From assembly GCA_963995525.1 (NCBI GenBank), contig OZ023217.1, positions 22,334,421-22,398,420 of the forward strand: DNA of 64,000 nucleotides, read 5' to 3'. Under the pieces are notes generated by a model. That model saw only the letters and a list, made by a program, of their open reading frames with translations. It was not told where the DNA came from and ran no database searches. The translations under genes were made by a program, and so were the position numbers. Source of the DNA: Escarpia spicata (taxonomy: Eukaryota; Annelida; Polychaeta; Sabellida; Siboglinidae). The stretch's first letter is position 1, and every line of letters starts with the position of its first letter. Below are positions 32,801 through 64,000 of the stretch, in pieces.

Positions 32801-33190
32801 TGTCCGGTGTGACCGCCTGGTTGAGTGGTAGTCGGTGGTCAGTTGCCTTTGTTGATCTGAAAGGAACATGCGTGAATATACGTTAACTTGTAGTTGAAGC
32901 ACAATTCAACGACGCTCACACGCACTCAAGCATGCAAACCCTTGATGGAATTATATTAACAGCAATATGGAATACGTCACGTAGGAATATTTTGTGTTAA
33001 TATCTTTAAAATGTGTGAATTCATTTGGAAACCGGTCGTTGCCATTCTAAATGTTTTGACCAGCACCTCCTTTTCTTATTTATAACAGAACAGAACAAGT
33101 ATTTTTAATTATTTCGGCACCTGTCAATGGCACGAAGATAAACAGAGCGGCCAGGGTAACGATTGCACTATGCCTTGAATATCCTAAAAT

Positions 33191-60868
<27,678 letters not shown>

Positions 60869-61424
60869 CTGCGGAAACAAACAATAACATCGCATATGAC
60901 ATGTCATTTCTGCTTTATTTCATCCGCTGTCAACCACCACCACTTGGGACATACCGACGGAAGCAAGATAAACAGCGAAGGAATCAAACTCCTGCTGCAG
61001 TAGTTACAAAAATGTGGCCTTTCCCGAGTCGCGATTACGGATCATTGTTGTAGTAGGGCTGCAGGGGATAGGCGAGCGATGTCGGGTATAGATGACGTTG
61101 TCAGGTGTAATTAATTGGCTCCCTGGATGGTGGTAGCGACGGAATTGCGTCATACGCTTTCAAAGTCTGTCGCGGATAGTGACACCGCGGATAGAATGTC
61201 TAGCCCTTGAGCCAACAACGTTTCCTGTTTGATTAGAATATCTCATGATTCCAGGAACTTCTATTCATTTATATCCACATTTAAGAACGGTGCATATGTG
61301 CACTATTCACGTAGGCGACCAATGGTGGCGTCAATTACATATGGAACGCCACTTGTTCGAGATTATGAGTTGACTCAAAAACTATGGGAAATTTAAGTCG
61401 AACGACTGATAGAACATTACAACC
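60869..61424. other. No gene recognised
   Basis: Upstream intron or flank of PDE9A. I looked for the start-codon exon here and did not find it. Confidence 0.5.
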
Positions 61425-61760
61425 AACATGCATAACACAAAAATAGATATGCGAACAAAAATTATGCAAACCGAAACACGTCCAAAAGCATTCAATTCAA
61501 CGGTCGTTGACGCTCTTATGAATTGCCCGGTCCCGACGATCTTAGACTTAGTGTCGCTTGAAGTGCTAAACTTTCTGTTATTTTAACATACATACCTATA
61601 TGGTTTCCCGATTATCATTCCTAAAACAACAATAAAAAACGTACCTCTACAATTGTGTCGTTTTGGGAGTTTTATCCAAAGCCGAACGATGTTAGTTCAT
61701 TGACAATACAGTACAATCATCTACCGATGGAGGCGCTACTTTCTAATTTGCATACGTTTC
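61425..61760 (+). mobile_element. Partial copy of the 56.3 kb MITE
   Basis: AATAGATATGCGAACAAAAA, CCCGACGATCTTAGACTTAG, TATGGTTTCCCGATTATCAT and CGATGGAGGCG match 56280-56580 in order, strongly diverged. Confidence 0.65.
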
Positions 61761-62138
61761 AGACATGCGTACTTCATCAGTTCTTGACGTTACATGCCTG
61801 GTTGGCCTACCAGTGCCACCACAATACTCATTCAGTGTAAACATTGTTCGGTTCATATATATTGTACTACATCATTGTAAATGACAAGATCACGACATTG
61901 GGTAGGTCAACCTTTGTCTTCGAACCTCATTCACGTTGAGGAAAACATCTTGTATTAAACAACATGATGGCTGGCAACACTTCACCAACACGTATGTTGT
62001 ACGTTGCCCATTATCGTTGGATTGTCGTTGATGCCATTTGAAGGAATGTCAAGTTTTCAAAAGTTGGCATCTGTCAGTGTCAGACGATGTGGATGCCAGT
62101 CTGGAAGAAACGCATTTTCGGCAATGCCAATGCAAAGC

Positions 62139-62444
62139 TTAGAGTCTGGAAAACATGCGTACCATAAGCACTCCCTCACTCTCCAAATGCCGCTGCAGCT
62201 CTGCCTCTTGTTGGACTTCGGGCGTTGCATTTAATCTCTTCGAGAAGTTGTAGCGCTGATAAATGCAAACGACACGTTGGGCTGGCTTAAAGTTTAGTGT
62301 TGATATGACATCCGGCGATGTGTCAACAGGAATATTACCGTCAGTGAACACAACTTTGTTGACGTCCAGTTTCAAGCTTTCACGATAATTACGACGTATA
62401 ACCGGTCGGGTGATGCAACCCTCGACGTGTTTGAAGTACATCAA
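62139..62444 (-). other. Open frame of unknown nature
   Basis: A 101-codon frame with balanced composition (VNKVVFTDGNIPVDTSPDVI, RVVCIYQRYNFSKRLNATPE). I do not recognise it. It has no flanking splice or promoter signal I can defend and could be a relic of a mobile element. Confidence 0.2.
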
Positions 62445-63540
62445 GCAAATTCAACGCGTTTTTTCCAGCTCGACGAGGACAAACTTTATTTTGGCATGAA
62501 CGGAGCCATTTTGCGCGTCATATGACGTAAACAGGGATTCTGATTGGTCTAGATTAAAAAATACTGATGTGCCAACAAAACGCAATAGTCCGACACAAAC
62601 TCAAGTTAAACTTCTAAACTGGCACACATTCTGAGTTAAACGATGTTGGGCAGGTTATTTACTCTTTTTAATGCCGCAAAGAAAATCTTAATCCCAGAGA
62701 AGTCGGAACGAAACTTCAGTTCTAAGCACATTTTCCGGGTTCACCTTGGCCTTGCGGTCTACATAGTTTTGGTTGTGTAGGCGACGGCTTACTCAGCGTG
62801 ACGTCATAATCACGTAACGCTCGGCATACACGTCACAACATGCCCCCTGCGACGAAACGCTTGTCTTAAGGGCAGTCTTTATTCATTCTTTATCTCGTAG
62901 TAGAATGTCAAACATGTTTGATATTAAAGACAAATCGTCGGAGAAAAATCGTCGTGTCGTGTGTGCCGAGAAAGACAAATCGTCGAAGACACAACTTCAC
63001 CGGCGAGTCGAGTCGAGTCGAGTCGAGACGGGTAAGCCGGTTTGATCCCCGCCGACGATGTCGGAGGCAGCTTGTTTGTTTTCAGAAATGTTCTGAGGCA
63101 CTTAGCCAATTAGGAGATAAATATGAAGGAATAATAATAATAATAACTATAACAATACGTTTGTTAATTTTTCTTTGGTATTTGTAATAGGATGTGCCAC
63201 TGTAATATACAATACGTAATCTGTAGTTAAGTTGCATTCTGAATTACTCTATAATGTTAACTGTTTTTAAGTGCATGTACAATATTTAATTATTTCTCCT
63301 GGCTTTAGTTGTCCGCGACAAATAATCCCAAATAAAATTCGTCGCAAACAAATAATCGACGACGAATCGTAACGTTACGACACGTGTCTGTCTTAAATTA
63401 GTCAACCAAAGGAGACTAAGGATTAACTTTTCGACGTCGCGTGGACTTCGAGAATGTCAGTTTCGTCGGCGTACGCAGATTGAGACGGGTGGCGCTAATA
63501 GCGTTATAGCATGACATCTAGAACTGGTGAAAGTGAGATA
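62445..63540. other. No gene recognised; short GAGTC repeat
   Basis: Contains GTCGAGTCGAGTCGAGTCGAG at 63006-63026 and otherwise unassigned DNA. Confidence 0.5.
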
Positions 63541-63985
63541 TCGAAAGAGCGAGAGAGGGTGTGACAGAGAGAGAGGGGGGGAGAGAGGGAGAGAGGGAGG
63601 GATGGAGAGAGAGAGAGGGAGGGAGGGAGAGAGGGAGGGAGAGAGGGAGAGGAGGAGAGATGGAGAGAGGGAGAGAGGGAGAGGGGGAGAGAGGGAGAGA
63701 GGGAGAGAAGGAGGGAGAGGAGAGAGAGGGAGGGAGGGAGGGAGAGAGGGAGAGGGGGAGAGAGGGAGAGGGGGAGAGAGGGAGAGAGGGAGAGAGGGAG
63801 AGAGGGAGAGAGGGAGAGAGGGAGAGAGGGAGAGAGGGAGGGAGGGGGAGAGAGAGAGGTAGGGAGGGAGGGAGAGAGGGAAAGAGGGAGGGAGGGAGGG
63901 AGGGAGAGAGGGAGGGAGGGAAGGAGCGAGAGAGGGCGGGAGGGGGAAGGAGGGAGGGAGAGAGAGAGTGAGTGAATGAGTGAGT
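63541..63985 (+). repeat. GA-rich polypurine satellite (GAGAGAGGGAGG)
   Basis: About 440 bases almost entirely of G and A on the plus strand with GAGAGGGA and GAGG units. It yields Arg/Glu/Gly artefact frames. Confidence 0.95.
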
Positions 63986-64000
63986 GAATGACTGAGTGTG

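Noticed and set aside
63527..63971. Arg/Glu/Gly-rich frames of 111 and 136 codons
   Set aside because: GA-repeat artefact.

Overview
This is a window of animal nuclear DNA, most likely from a lophotrochozoan invertebrate and plausibly a marine mollusc; I cannot name the species. The reasons are split genes with canonical GT..AG introns, very abundant microsatellites and minisatellites, and a dense mix of CR1/L2-like LINEs, BEL/Pao and gypsy-like LTR elements, hAT and other DNA transposons, MITEs and a tRNA-headed CORE-type SINE. Two candidate host loci are visible. One is a well-supported PDE9A-type cGMP phosphodiesterase gene on the minus strand. The other is an intronless, unrecognised 363-codon gene on the plus strand.

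Layout. 0-8 kb: simple repeats, an antisense SINE fragment, a fold-back element at 4801-5202, and the single-exon gene 6517-7608. 8.06-16.6 kb: a pair of long inverted repeats enclosing a LINE with an intact EN-RT open frame (minus strand); the right arm is split by a second, dead LINE (plus strand). 17.6-25.8 kb: nested LTR elements. A BEL/Pao element (17997-24598, with LTRs and a CCCAA target duplication) sits inside a decayed gypsy-like gag/pol remnant whose frame rejoins across the insertion. 25.8-28.7 kb: a decayed DNA element with inverted tandem-repeat ends, carrying remains of a protein whose conserved blocks resemble a FEN/XPG-type nuclease. 28.8-32.3 kb: MITEs, unassigned sequence and an AT-rich palindrome.

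33.19-60.87 kb: PDE9A, minus strand. I assign 14 exons by homology plus splice signals, and every phase joins cleanly except at one gap. They run from the exon starting Ile-Ile-Phe-Ser (60868) to the stop (33191). The first exon is not seen and is probably beyond the right edge. One exon, just before the catalytic domain, is missing between 52200 and 46318 and may lie in the 200-N assembly gap at 48801-49000. The metal-binding and nucleotide-binding residues of the catalytic domain are all present. A separate candidate first exon at 50454-50365, in a CpG-rich patch, would give a shorter isoform. The introns hold CR1 fragments, hAT elements (one with a perfect 8-bp target duplication), fold-back elements, CORE-SINE copies and large satellites, several lying within about 100 bases of splice sites.

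61-64 kb: a MITE copy, unassigned DNA and a 440-base polypurine GA tract. Most of the long open frames in the window are produced by satellites or decayed transposons and are not genes.
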